This document shows positions 56,424 through 64,000 of a stretch of DNA of 64,000 bases, one piece after another. Position numbers and translations under genes: made by a program. The stretch's first letter is position 1, and every line of letters starts with the position of its first letter. The stretch lies in assembly GCF_002741035.1 (NCBI RefSeq), contig NZ_CP016808.1:186001-250000 (forward strand). The letters run 5' to 3'. The DNA is from Paenibacillus sp. BIHB 4019. GTDB taxonomy: Bacteria; Bacillota; Bacilli; Paenibacillales; Paenibacillaceae. Below the pieces are notes generated by a model. It saw only the letters and a program-made list of their open reading frames with translations, did no database searches and was not told where the DNA came from.

Positions 56424-56465
56424 ATTGAGTGGTTATTAGCGTTACTTGTGATACAGTAACGGATG

Positions 56466-56506
56466 AAAAAAGAAACCGCAACGCGAGCGGCTAACTAGCA
56501 TTGCGG
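56466..56506 (-). terminator. terminator of the SUKH-1 gene
   Basis: CCGCAATGC pairs with GCGTTGCGG (one mismatch), then TTTCTTTTTTC on the minus strand. Confidence 0.75.
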
Positions 56507-56632
56507 TATTGTTAGTTGTATTGAACGATCTTGTTGTTGGGATTGTAAAATTATATTATTTATGAGCGGCGTTTAGCAAGCTGTTTACATTAAAGTCGAC
56601 AGACCTCTGACTTATTCCAAATTTTCTTTTCA

Positions 56633-57097
56633 TTAATCCTTCTTTTTGAATACATCTTTATCTTTTGTATACATTGCTAATAAGAAATCAGTAAATGTAT
56701 CTGCAATTTTGTAAAAGTCATCCTGATCCGTACTCTCAGAATAGAAATAAATTGGAGGATTATCACCTTCATCTAATTTAAAGAAACAAAACATACATCC
56801 TTGACTCATCCAAAAAACAAAATCATTTTCAGTTAGTTTCTTGGCAAACTCGTTTTCCTCCAGTAATTCCTGCCCACCTTCTTTTAGAATTAAAAGTTCA
56901 TCCATAAAGCAAGAGTGGCCTCGTAAAAAAGTATGTTCTGTACCTCTACCCATTATTTTTAGAAATTCAATATATGATTCTGGTAATTCGTTATCACCGA
57001 TCGCCTCTTTCACCTGAGCCAAATCCTCATTTGTGCAAGGATTCATTGGTATTCTATCATTATTCAATAAACCAATGATTCCACTTAAATACCTCAT
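56633..57097 (-). CDS. SUKH-1 (SMI1/KNR4) immunity protein
   Basis: 154 residues. LPESYIEFLKIMGRGTEHTF and the later FVFWMSQGCMFCFF and YFYSES stretches fit SMI1/KNR4 proteins. It begins one base after the toxin stop, and AAGGGAGG is encoded by the toxin's last codons, so the two are translated together. The cognate toxin is therefore the deaminase tip of the VgrG protein. Confidence 0.82.
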   Translation of the reverse strand: MRYLSGIIGLLNNDRIPMNPCTNEDLAQVKEAIGDNELPESYIEFLKIMGRGTEHTFLRGHSCFMDELLILKEGGQELLEENEFAKKLTENDFVFWMSQGCMFCFFKLDEGDNPPIYFYSESTDQDDFYKIADTFTDFLLAMYTKDKDVFKKKD

Positions 57098-57098
57098 T

Positions 57099-59864
57099 CT
57101 ATTTTCCTCCCTTTGGTAACACCTCTACGCGAATTACTGTAATATTAGGGAAATCACTTTGAAATTGATCAACTAAATCTATACAGTTATCACAGTATGG
57201 TCTCTCGGATATAATTTCAATTTGGCCTTTGATATTAGGATTATCTTTATACTTATTCCTTAAATATTCTACTATTTTTTGCTCCGTATGGTTAGTATAC
57301 TCTGGTATTGGGCCTTGGTATTTATATTCATCAGGTTGTGGAGGCTTAAAGTTCCCCTTGTTAAAATGATCTTTATCAGTAAATTTCCCACTAACACTTT
57401 CTAGATCTATTATGTCGTCCCCAATTTCCCCCTTTGCTGCTGCAACATTTCTTGTTTTACCTGCCGTATATTTAGATCTTAATTGATCAATTAATTCTCT
57501 ATCCGCTTGAGTTGCTGTTCTAAATTCTCTATTTATAGCAACTTTACCCGTCCCCTCAGCCTCATTCTTTAAACGATCCGCCAATTCCTTCTTACCCGCT
57601 TCGGATTCGCTAAAGAAATCCTTATGATGCTGTGAAGGACTTGAAGGTATAGAATCAGGACTTTCATGAAGTTTAACATTTCCTCCAGGACCCGCGGGAA
57701 CAAGATCATCGCCCACCTTCTTAATCGTCAAAGCATTCTGAAGCTTCTTCCAACCCGTAGTTGCTGCATCCTTAATATCCAATGCATCACGTATCAGTTT
57801 CGCTTTAACCGCATCTGCTGCATTCCCAATCCAGCCCGTCATTTTATTCAGCGAATCGCCAAATGCGTTGCCTAAGGTCTTCACAATTTTCGCATTTGCA
57901 ATCTTGCTACCAATCGCTTTCGTGAGACGTGAATCCATTATACCACCGGTTAAACCGCCGATTCCCATATCCAGCGCCAGTGTGCCAAAGCTAAACCCTT
58001 TGCCTTCCATCGTCTGGCGAATGACACTCTCAAGACCATTCTGCACCGCACCAAATGCCATTCGTCCACCTAGGTTCGCCATCGGACCAAATGGGCCAAA
58101 CACTGCCCCAGATATCGCCCCAATGACCGTCTCTCGAAAGGCCGTTGACACATACGTGCCCATATCGCTGACCTCGCCGCGGGCAATATCGGATACAGCT
58201 TGGCTCACGACCGCAGCGGTTCCCGCAATGGCTGCTCCAGCTAACACTGCACCAACAACGACCGCGCCCGCTCCCAGCGTGGCTACCGTAAATGCTGCCG
58301 CTACCGCGACTACCGCGACGACAGCCAATCCTGCCAGCACATTCCTCGCTAGTTTTCCCCAGCTGAATGGCGGTTTTTCTGGAGGTGGCGGTGGGGGAGG
58401 CGGCTCTCCTTCTACTGGTGCATCATCATACGGCGCGTAGCCCGTCCGATCCTTCCCTTCCGTTCGGATCTGCGCCCCCATCAGGTTGTACTCGCCTTCC
58501 AGCGTAATCCCGCTTGGCGCACTCGTTTTCTTCGCTACTAGTAGCGCTTGCGCGCCAATCACTACACGCTTCGGTGTGAACAGCGAAATCTCTTCCTTCG
58601 CCGTCAACGTCAACTTACGCGGGCTGCTCAAGATAATTCCTACGGCATCGTCCAGCTTCAAAAACAGCGGCTCCTTGCTTCCGCCTGTGAACTCGACTCC
58701 TGTCGGGGACAGCTTCATTTCACTGCCATGCTCCGTGCCAAAATAACGGTTGTTCGGATCGGCCGTCTTCTCCGCACTCGCTCCGTTTGTTCGCACGCCT
58801 CCGGTGACAATGGCTTCTTGACCACCTGCATCTGCGAGATACAGATTCGCCTTCGTCCCTACCTGCGGCATGCTGTACATCGCGCTTCCTGTCTCCGGGG
58901 CATAGCGGTACCAGTGCGCCGTTCCCTTATCCTGCTCGTCATCGATCGCCAGATGCACCTGCACCTGTTCTCCTTTCACCGCCAGGATTTCTCCTTGCAG
59001 TGTCAGGCCCGACAGACTGCGGTTCATCATGGGCTGCTCTCGTATTCCCGCTTCCCGCAACAGACGGTAGTGGTAGATGAGCTGACCCTTTTCCAATCGC
59101 GCCGTCATCGACGATACGATCAGCTCAATATATCCCCGAATCTTAAAGCGATCGCCTAAGCGATAGAACGTCCTAGACTCTATTTCATAACCGAAAAAAT
59201 CCGTATCATGCAGGCCTGCTGCTTCACCGCCTGCTTTTTGAAAAGCCGCCAAATCCTTGCTCACCGTGTATGAGGCTCCATCAGGCAGTTGATGCTCTTT
59301 CCCCTCCGGCATCCCAATATACAGCTTCGGCGTTTCTTCCAATATATCACAGACGACAACCGACTGGAACTGGCTAGCTAGACGTTTCGTCAGCTCCCAA
59401 TCGGTTTCCTCATATTGAATGATAGGCTCCGTTGGCTTTTCCTTCTCGCCCTGTTGAAGCAGCACATCCCCACCTGAATACGCACGAAGCACGGTGGTCA
59501 TGATTGCCCCATACGTCTGGCTCGTATCCTGAAAAGATCGCTTCCGCTTCTTCAAATCGCTATAGATGCTTCCCGACACTGCCTCGATCTCGACCGTGTA
59601 CACCCCATTGCGATGCACCGTCTGCACGAATGTGACAACTCCCTTAAACAGAGGCTTCCGCTTGCCCTCTTCTTCGTCGTACAACGCAATTTTATCCTGC
59701 CAGACCGCTTCTAGCGTAGCATTCGTCCGCAGCTCTTCCTCGACGATTCCGCTAATCCGCAGCGTCCCATGCTCCCCCGGCTTCCAGCTCATCGCCACAT
59801 CCGTAATATGCTTCAGCTTGCAGGGGCCTTCCACCCGCAATCGATCATATCCGATCATCTGCAT
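57099..59864 (-). CDS. VgrG-like spike protein with C-terminal deaminase toxin
   Basis: 921 residues. Residues about 1-290 resemble VgrG/Pvc8 (phage gpD-like) baseplate hub domains; about 290-430 form an OB/beta-helical spike (TLQGEILAVKGEQVQVHLAI). A linker with eight prolines lies near 490 and a hydrophobic Gly/Ala/Val segment at about 500-585, probably for membrane passage. From about residue 770 comes the toxin: H859-T-E861 and C891-D-N-C894 form a deaminase zinc site. A contractile-injection-type effector in a Gram-positive context. Target nucleic acid unknown. Confidence 0.85.
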   Translation of the reverse strand: MQMIGYDRLRVEGPCKLKHITDVAMSWKPGEHGTLRISGIVEEELRTNATLEAVWQDKIALYDEEEGKRKPLFKGVVTFVQTVHRNGVYTVEIEAVSGSIYSDLKKRKRSFQDTSQTYGAIMTTVLRAYSGGDVLLQQGEKEKPTEPIIQYEETDWELTKRLASQFQSVVVCDILEETPKLYIGMPEGKEHQLPDGASYTVSKDLAAFQKAGGEAAGLHDTDFFGYEIESRTFYRLGDRFKIRGYIELIVSSMTARLEKGQLIYHYRLLREAGIREQPMMNRSLSGLTLQGEILAVKGEQVQVHLAIDDEQDKGTAHWYRYAPETGSAMYSMPQVGTKANLYLADAGGQEAIVTGGVRTNGASAEKTADPNNRYFGTEHGSEMKLSPTGVEFTGGSKEPLFLKLDDAVGIILSSPRKLTLTAKEEISLFTPKRVVIGAQALLVAKKTSAPSGITLEGEYNLMGAQIRTEGKDRTGYAPYDDAPVEGEPPPPPPPPEKPPFSWGKLARNVLAGLAVVAVVAVAAAFTVATLGAGAVVVGAVLAGAAIAGTAAVVSQAVSDIARGEVSDMGTYVSTAFRETVIGAISGAVFGPFGPMANLGGRMAFGAVQNGLESVIRQTMEGKGFSFGTLALDMGIGGLTGGIMDSRLTKAIGSKIANAKIVKTLGNAFGDSLNKMTGWIGNAADAVKAKLIRDALDIKDAATTGWKKLQNALTIKKVGDDLVPAGPGGNVKLHESPDSIPSSPSQHHKDFFSESEAGKKELADRLKNEAEGTGKVAINREFRTATQADRELIDQLRSKYTAGKTRNVAAAKGEIGDDIIDLESVSGKFTDKDHFNKGNFKPPQPDEYKYQGPIPEYTNHTEQKIVEYLRNKYKDNPNIKGQIEIISERPYCDNCIDLVDQFQSDFPNITVIRVEVLPKGGK
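57552..58594 (-). repeat. 1.04-kb scaffold repeat, unit 2
   Basis: The copy inside the intact VgrG gene, covering linker, hydrophobic segment and pre-toxin region. Same length as unit 1. Confidence 0.9.
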
Positions 59865-59891
59865 CCCTCCTCCCCGTTGTCCTTGCCTGGC

Positions 59892-60287
59892 TTAATCCGA
59901 GTCGTGCTGACCGTCCGAGAGAAAAAAGACTTCCCCTTCAATCGAGCATTTTAAAAACGAATCCGTCGTCAGAGCAGGCTTATTATCCACCTTCGCATTT
60001 TCCTTTGGAAGGAGCCATTTCCCCATAAAATCGGGCATGCACGGCGGGCCCCCGATGGTGTTGCCCTCCTCGTCAATTAAGTAGACGATCTGTCCGGCTG
60101 CCATTTTCGGACTGATGCATATGCCGAAATATGGTACATTATCCGGGCAGTTATCATCCTCGTTCATCATGGGCTTGCCATTGACATACGACCCATGACT
60201 TTCGGGCAAATTAATCCGCCGCTTGTGCGTTCCGCATGTACAGGCCATCGTCGCCCCTCGCACCACATAGGCAGGTTGGTCTCCCAT
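59892..60287 (-). CDS. PAAR-like DUF4280 protein
   Basis: 131 residues. YVVRGATMACTCGTHKRRIN, NCPDNVPYFGICIS and GPPCMPDF are typical of DUF4280, a PAAR-like spike tip with conserved Cys residues. Such proteins cap VgrG spikes and help carry effectors. It lies directly upstream of the VgrG-toxin gene (27-bp gap) on the same strand. ATG 60287 follows AAGGAGGAG. Confidence 0.88.
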   Translation of the reverse strand: MGDQPAYVVRGATMACTCGTHKRRINLPESHGSYVNGKPMMNEDDNCPDNVPYFGICISPKMAAGQIVYLIDEEGNTIGGPPCMPDFMGKWLLPKENAKVDNKPALTTDSFLKCSIEGEVFFLSDGQHDSD

Positions 60288-60314
60288 TCTCTTCTCCTCC
60301 TTCACTCGTTCCGC

Positions 60315-60716
60315 TTAAGCCAGCTCCACCCGTTCCAAACGAATACCCACAGGCTCCCGCCGCAGCAAGCTCTCCGCTACATCCAGCCGCACAACGATCA
60401 GCGGCATTTCGCTTTCGCTCACTCGCACGATTTTCTTCCCTTGCAGACGTTCCCGATCCAGCACCAAATGCTTAATCGTCCGTTGATCCTGATGCAGCTC
60501 GGCATACGGACTTAAACACGACAGCTCCTCAAAAAAGGGCAAGTAATACGTTTGCTGGCGGCGAGTCAGCATATGCATCAAAATGACCATCTTGTATACC
60601 GCTCTCGGCTCGTACAGCTCCACTTTGACTTGGAACAGCAGCTTGTCCGGTATCCGGTACGATGTCGCTGCATACATATCTCGCATGTCCAGCTTCTCCC
60701 GCAGCCCTTCCAGCAT
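60315..60716 (-). CDS. unknown accessory protein of the spike operon, 5' end lost
   Basis: 133 residues from ATG 60716. The protein-like frame extends further (CKLVLKQDSRYTSTP) to a stop at about 60767 with no start codon there. Directly to its right lies the terminator of another gene. The front has apparently been cut off by rearrangement. It has beta-strand character (LLFQVKVELYEPRAVYKMVI). No family recognised. Confidence 0.6.
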   Translation of the reverse strand: MLEGLREKLDMRDMYAATSYRIPDKLLFQVKVELYEPRAVYKMVILMHMLTRRQQTYYLPFFEELSCLSPYAELHQDQRTIKHLVLDRERLQGKKIVRVSESEMPLIVVRLDVAESLLRREPVGIRLERVELA

Positions 60717-60800
60717 TGGCGTACTCGTGTAGCGGCTGTCTTGCTTCAGTACAAGCTTGCACTCTCACCTCACGCAGCGGTTATTTCAGGTCTAAAAAAG

Positions 60801-60839
60801 AAAAAAGCCTACTCCATATTATTCATTGGAATAAGCCTT
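60801..60839 (-). terminator. terminator of the Imm47-like gene
   Basis: AAGGCTTATTCCA pairs with TGGAGTAGGCTTT using three G-U pairs, then TTTTC. Confidence 0.7.
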
Positions 60840-60891
60840 TAAATTAAATTCTAAATTTATGAATATATTTTATATTTCCACAACAATAAAG

Positions 60892-61686
60892 CTAAATTTT
60901 ATATCCATAAAAATACTTCTCACCTTTTTCCCACTCCTTGGTTGATAGCCCCTCTATATAAGAAATAAAATTTTTATAGTTATCTTTGTTTATAACCGTG
61001 TCATACTCAGCCGGCACTTTTATTCCTGTCCAAATGGATAATACAGATGGTATAAATTCCATTTTAAAAATATCTTCATTGTTGATAGCTAGCATAACTC
61101 TTTCAAAAATCCTTTTTGCCAAATCTCCTGGAAAAGCTAGTTTTTGTCCAAAATAATACTTCTCTACTTCGTATTGCTGGGTGTAGTTCAAATAATATTC
61201 TCCAATGTCATCTACTGTTGCCTCTTCTCCTAAGTCCTCCTCGTAATTTATAAAAAAGTCGATTGAATCCCTTAAAACTACTGCTATGTCATTAATATCA
61301 TACCATTCTTCAAGCAAGCTCAATAAATAGGGAATAGCATCGAGTGAAAGTGATGTAGTCGCAGCAGATGCAAAAGTTCTTATTGTATCTGCTGAAGCAT
61401 TTTCTAAAAAAAGCATACTATTTGAATCATTTAAATCATCATGTGTACAGATTGAAAAATAAACCCTAATACATAAATTTAATACAGCTTCATCATTTGT
61501 TTGATTCATTAGTTGAACCAACAGTGGTTTTTGTGTAAAATCACCTAGTTTGAACATTTCTATTAAGAAAATTAAAACTTTTGATTCTGTATCAGCCTTT
61601 AATAGATTTGCTTTAATTTCTTCGTTAGAATACTCTGATTTTTCTCCAAACCAAGAACTATTCATAAGGTTTTTAGATTTGTCCAA
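60892..61686 (-). CDS. Imm47-like immunity protein
   Basis: 264 residues, mostly helical with HEAT-like repeats. It starts MDKSKNLMNSSWFGEKSE and ends WEKGEKYFYGYKI, which I recall as features of the Imm47 family. It begins 26 bp after a toxin tail. TTG 61686 follows GGTGAAG. The family name is from memory and tentative. Confidence 0.65.
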   Translation of the reverse strand: MDKSKNLMNSSWFGEKSEYSNEEIKANLLKADTESKVLIFLIEMFKLGDFTQKPLLVQLMNQTNDEAVLNLCIRVYFSICTHDDLNDSNSMLFLENASADTIRTFASAATTSLSLDAIPYLLSLLEEWYDINDIAVVLRDSIDFFINYEEDLGEEATVDDIGEYYLNYTQQYEVEKYYFGQKLAFPGDLAKRIFERVMLAINNEDIFKMEFIPSVLSIWTGIKVPAEYDTVINKDNYKNFISYIEGLSTKEWEKGEKYFYGYKI

Positions 61687-61711
61687 TTTGCTTCACCAAC
61701 CTCTATCAAAT

Positions 61712-61869
61712 TTAACGTTTCTTATTCTCTTTCTGCCATTTCAATACTTTATTTTTGAATACAGTAACTTCAGTATGTACAATTTTGTCCTTCCCTTTCG
61801 CTTCCCACATTTTTGACGAAGCATCATTAAGTGGGATAACATAGGGGTAATCATTCGATTGTTTATATT
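61712..61869 (-). pseudogene. toxin C-terminal tail, front lost
   Basis: About 50 codons: YPYVIPLNDASSKMWEAKGK, then DKIVHTEVTVFKNKVLKW, ending NKKR and stop. It precedes the Imm47-like gene in toxin-then-immunity order. Its upstream side meets the start of the endonuclease V gene on the other strand, so the toxin body was replaced or deleted. Confidence 0.6.
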
Positions 61870-61886
61870 TATTGGAGGAATCTATA

Positions 61887-62576
61887 ATGGTAACTTGTAT
61901 ACAGCATCGATGGAATTTAAGTGAATCGGAAGCTATTGAATTACAGTCGGAATTAGCTCAAAAAGTGATTACTGAAGATCAATTCACCCCCATTCATCAT
62001 GTTGCAGGTGTAGACGTTGCTTATAGCAAAAACAACGACACGCTAATTGCAGCGATTGTAGTTTTAGAGTTGAATTCATTGAAAATCGTAGAATCAGTTG
62101 TAGTTGAAGACAGGGTGCAATTCCCATATATTCCGAGTTTATTTTCGTTCCGCGAGTTACCCCCGATTATAAAAGCTTTTGAAAAGATAAAAAACACCCC
62201 TCAATTAGTCGTTTGCGACGGACAAGGGCTCGCCCATCCTAGGCGCTTTGGCTTAGCTTGTCATTTGGGAGTACTTTATGATATTCCCACTATTGGGTGC
62301 GGAAAAACGAGGTTATTAGGCAGTTTTTCAGAGCCCGATCAATATAGAGGAGCCCAGTCACCACTATTCGATAATAATGAGATTATCGGAAACGTATTAA
62401 GAACACAGGAAAGTATTAAACCTATCTTTGTTTCAATTGGTCATCGCATCTCCTTAACAACTGCTTGCCAGTGGATTCTTAAACTCTCACCAAAATATCG
62501 TTTACCCGAAACGACTCGACAAGCAGATCAACTCGTGAAAAAGAGTTTTTCACATCATAGCCACTTTCTAATTTAA
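61887..62576 (+). CDS. nfi: endonuclease V (deoxyinosine-specific)
   Basis: 229 residues. GVDVAY (first catalytic Asp), PYIPSLFSFRELP (damage-recognition PYIP wedge and Glu), CDGQGLAHPRRFGLACHLGV (second Asp), GCGKTRL, and a late IGHRISL. All core motifs of EndoV are present. EndoV cuts DNA, or RNA in some species, next to inosine formed by adenine deamination. ATG 61887 follows GGAGGAA; TTG 61872 overlaps that site. It is the only plus-strand intact gene in this part of the island. Confidence 0.92.
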   Translation: MVTCIQHRWNLSESEAIELQSELAQKVITEDQFTPIHHVAGVDVAYSKNNDTLIAAIVVLELNSLKIVESVVVEDRVQFPYIPSLFSFRELPPIIKAFEKIKNTPQLVVCDGQGLAHPRRFGLACHLGVLYDIPTIGCGKTRLLGSFSEPDQYRGAQSPLFDNNEIIGNVLRTQESIKPIFVSIGHRISLTTACQWILKLSPKYRLPETTRQADQLVKKSFSHHSHFLI

Positions 62577-62607
62577 AAAAAGATGGGTCAAAGTTCCCCA
62601 TCTTTTT
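62574..62607. terminator. bidirectional terminator of endonuclease V and ywqK-like genes
   Basis: AAAAAGATGGG pairs with CCCATCTTTTT over 8-9 nt. Confidence 0.9.
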
Positions 62608-62696
62608 CTAACTAACGATTTACTAATTTAGTTATATCCTATATTGTTTTTACGTTCTTCAAACAAATTACATGACTTGTTCCCTTCACTTTAACT

Positions 62697-63173
62697 CTAT
62701 TCTGTTTCCCTTATACTTTTAGCCCTAGTATCATACTTTTCAATCATTTTTTTTTCAAATTCATTTGGTTCTATTTTTTCTTTAATTAATTCTTTATTTT
62801 CATTCCACTCTTTGTACATTATGCAAAATCCATATTTATGTTCTGCTACCGTTCTAATATTTCCATTTTCAAACCATGTAATTGACTTCCCAGAAATAAC
62901 TCCATTACTCATTTTTTGGAAGCTCGCTACTTCACCACTTTCATAAAAGTTTATATAGTCTCCGTCACTTATTCCATTTTTATAGTAAGCATAGTACGCT
63001 AATTTTCCATTTTCTCGCTTTTCATATAATAGCCCTGATAATGGCTTTCCTCCCTCCTCCTCCGGCTTGTCAAAAACTAATTGCCCATGTGTTCCGGAAA
63101 AACAAACATCTTCAGCAAATTCAATCCCATTTTGAATTACATATCCTAAAGATAAAATTTCTATATCTTTCAT
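62697..63173 (-). CDS. YwqK-like MORN-repeat antitoxin
   Basis: 158 residues. MORN-variant repeats, each about 22 residues: GLLYEKRENGKLAYYAYYKN, GDYINFYESGEVASFQKM, GKSITWFENGNIRTVAEH. In B. subtilis YwqK, of this type, counters the deaminase-like toxin YwqJ, and here it follows a YwqJ-like tip by 26 bp. ATG 63173 with AAGGGTG is preferred over GTG 63185. Confidence 0.85.
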   Translation of the reverse strand: MKDIEILSLGYVIQNGIEFAEDVCFSGTHGQLVFDKPEEEGGKPLSGLLYEKRENGKLAYYAYYKNGISDGDYINFYESGEVASFQKMSNGVISGKSITWFENGNIRTVAEHKYGFCIMYKEWNENKELIKEKIEPNEFEKKMIEKYDTRAKSIRETE

Positions 63174-63199
63174 ATAAAACTTCACCCTTCACAAAAAAA

Positions 63200-64000
63200 T
63201 TATAAATCAGATAATACAGGGAAACCTTGTAAAATATAATTACAGTGCGGACAAGTGTGAAATGGAATATCTGTTACAGGTTTTGTAGATCCTCCAGGTT
63301 TGATAACATATATTAGTATGTCCTCTATACTTGCATTAGGATTATCTAACAATGCTTTATTAGCTGCATATACTTCAGCATGAGATCCTGAACCATGAGT
63401 AAATAATTTATATGATTCGTGCACATCATCCGGCATATTAACTATTCGGTCTTCAATAAGACCATTTAGCTCCTTGGGTACCTTACCATCAACATCATTA
63501 ATTGCTGTGTAAATTTTACCTGTATTTCTATCATAGGCTCCAGCAACTGCTGGACCTAGTTGCTTATTAGTTAGACCAATATCCTTTAACATTTGTGCTT
63601 CTTCTAATACATGATTTTTGAGTTTTTGAATTTCTTCAGGTGTAAAATTATCAAAAATATCTTTCCCCTTATTCTTAGCCTCATTCTCCAAACGATCCGC
63701 CAATTCCTTCTTACCCGCTTCGGATTCCTTAAAGAAATCCTTATGATGCTGTGACGGACTTGAAGGTATCGAATCAGGACTTTCATGAAGTTTAACATTT
63801 CCTCCAGGACCCGCGGGAACAAGATCGTCACCCATCTTCTTAATTGTCATGGCATTCTGAAGCTTCTTCCAACCAGTAGTTGCTGCATCCTTGATATCCA
63901 ATGCATCACGTATCAGTTTCGCTTTAACTGCATCTGCGGCATTCCCAATCCAGCCCGTCATTTTATTCAGCGAATCGCCAAATGCGTTGCCTAAGGTCTT
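63200..64000 (-). CDS. scaffold copy with YwqJ-like deaminase tip (continues past the window edge)
   Basis: The open frame continues off the right edge, so this is the 3' part of a third VgrG/pre-toxin gene. The shared scaffold (TGWIGNAADAVKAKLI onward) ends near ADRLENEA. The tip carries GSGSHAEVYAANKALL (H-A-E) and HTCPHCNYI (C-x-x-C), the YwqJ deaminase zinc pattern. Followed by its YwqK-like antitoxin. Confidence 0.85.
   Translation of the reverse strand, partial: KTLGNAFGDSLNKMTGWIGNAADAVKAKLIRDALDIKDAATTGWKKLQNAMTIKKMGDDLVPAGPGGNVKLHESPDSIPSSPSQHHKDFFKESEAGKKELADRLENEAKNKGKDIFDNFTPEEIQKLKNHVLEEAQMLKDIGLTNKQLGPAVAGAYDRNTGKIYTAINDVDGKVPKELNGLIEDRIVNMPDDVHESYKLFTHGSGSHAEVYAANKALLDNPNASIEDILIYVIKPGGSTKPVTDIPFHTCPHCNYILQGFPVLSDL
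63682..64000 (-). repeat. scaffold repeat, unit 3 (partial)
   Basis: Matches units 1 and 2 from the ELADRL codons to the window end with few substitutions. Confidence 0.9.

Overview
The window looks like chromosomal DNA of a Paenibacillus-type member of the Bacillota. Evidence: strong AAGGAGG-type ribosome binding sites, frequent GTG/TTG starts, sigma-A promoters, U-tract terminators, and endospore-former genes (Sda, a YheC/D-type coat protein, YuiB, YqzM, DnaB/DnaI primosome loaders, sdhCAB, coproheme-type HemQ). Roughly 0-49.5 kb is housekeeping and metabolic DNA. Roughly 49.5-64 kb is an AT-richer, rearranged accessory island.

Layout 0-31 kb: end of a PHP histidinol-phosphatase; EamA transporter; divergent doxX/hxlR pair; sdhCAB with a divergent LysR gene; a Ktr/Trk potassium pair; a CPBP membrane protease; uvrC; a YqzM-like peptide; a sulfate ABC operon (substrate-binding protein, CysT, CysW) ending in yezD; an oligopeptide ABC operon (oppA-B-C-D-F order); dnaB-dnaI; a yuiB-hemQ-NDH2-ferredoxin/NADP reductase neighbourhood; a Cys-rich small protein; and sda.

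Layout 31-49.5 kb: a spore-coat ATP-grasp protein; a GH127-type arabinofuranosidase divergent from an AraC regulator, with an acetyl-esterase-like hydrolase; topB; ynfA-like; a metallophosphoesterase; a membrane protein; an amino-acid-type binding lipoprotein; an SDR; an esterase; a copper-amine-oxidase-N protein; gluconokinase; and a fabF paralogue divergent from an MmyB-type regulator.

Layout 49.5-64 kb: a polymorphic toxin/immunity island. One VgrG-like (contractile injection spike) protein has a proline-rich linker, a hydrophobic pre-toxin segment and a C-terminal deaminase tip, and is accompanied by a PAAR-like DUF4280 protein. The linker/pre-toxin part (about 1 kb) occurs three times, each followed by a different tip. 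Three tips look like nucleic-acid deaminases (two of one family, one YwqJ-like). Candidate immunity genes follow (SUKH-1, SUKH-3, SUFU-like, YwqK/MORN, Imm47-like, one unknown). Truncated toxins, immunity fragments and an IS3 relic lie between them. An endonuclease V gene, a family that cuts deaminated DNA, sits among the deaminases on the opposite strand.

Regulatory signals that stand out: a sigma-A promoter overlapping a near-consensus Fur box, aimed antisense into sdhB; a DnaA-box cluster beside sda; a long hairpin that hides the start site of a Cys-rich protein; paired operators between doxX and hxlR; and a dispersed intergenic repeat of about 70-110 bp in five places.
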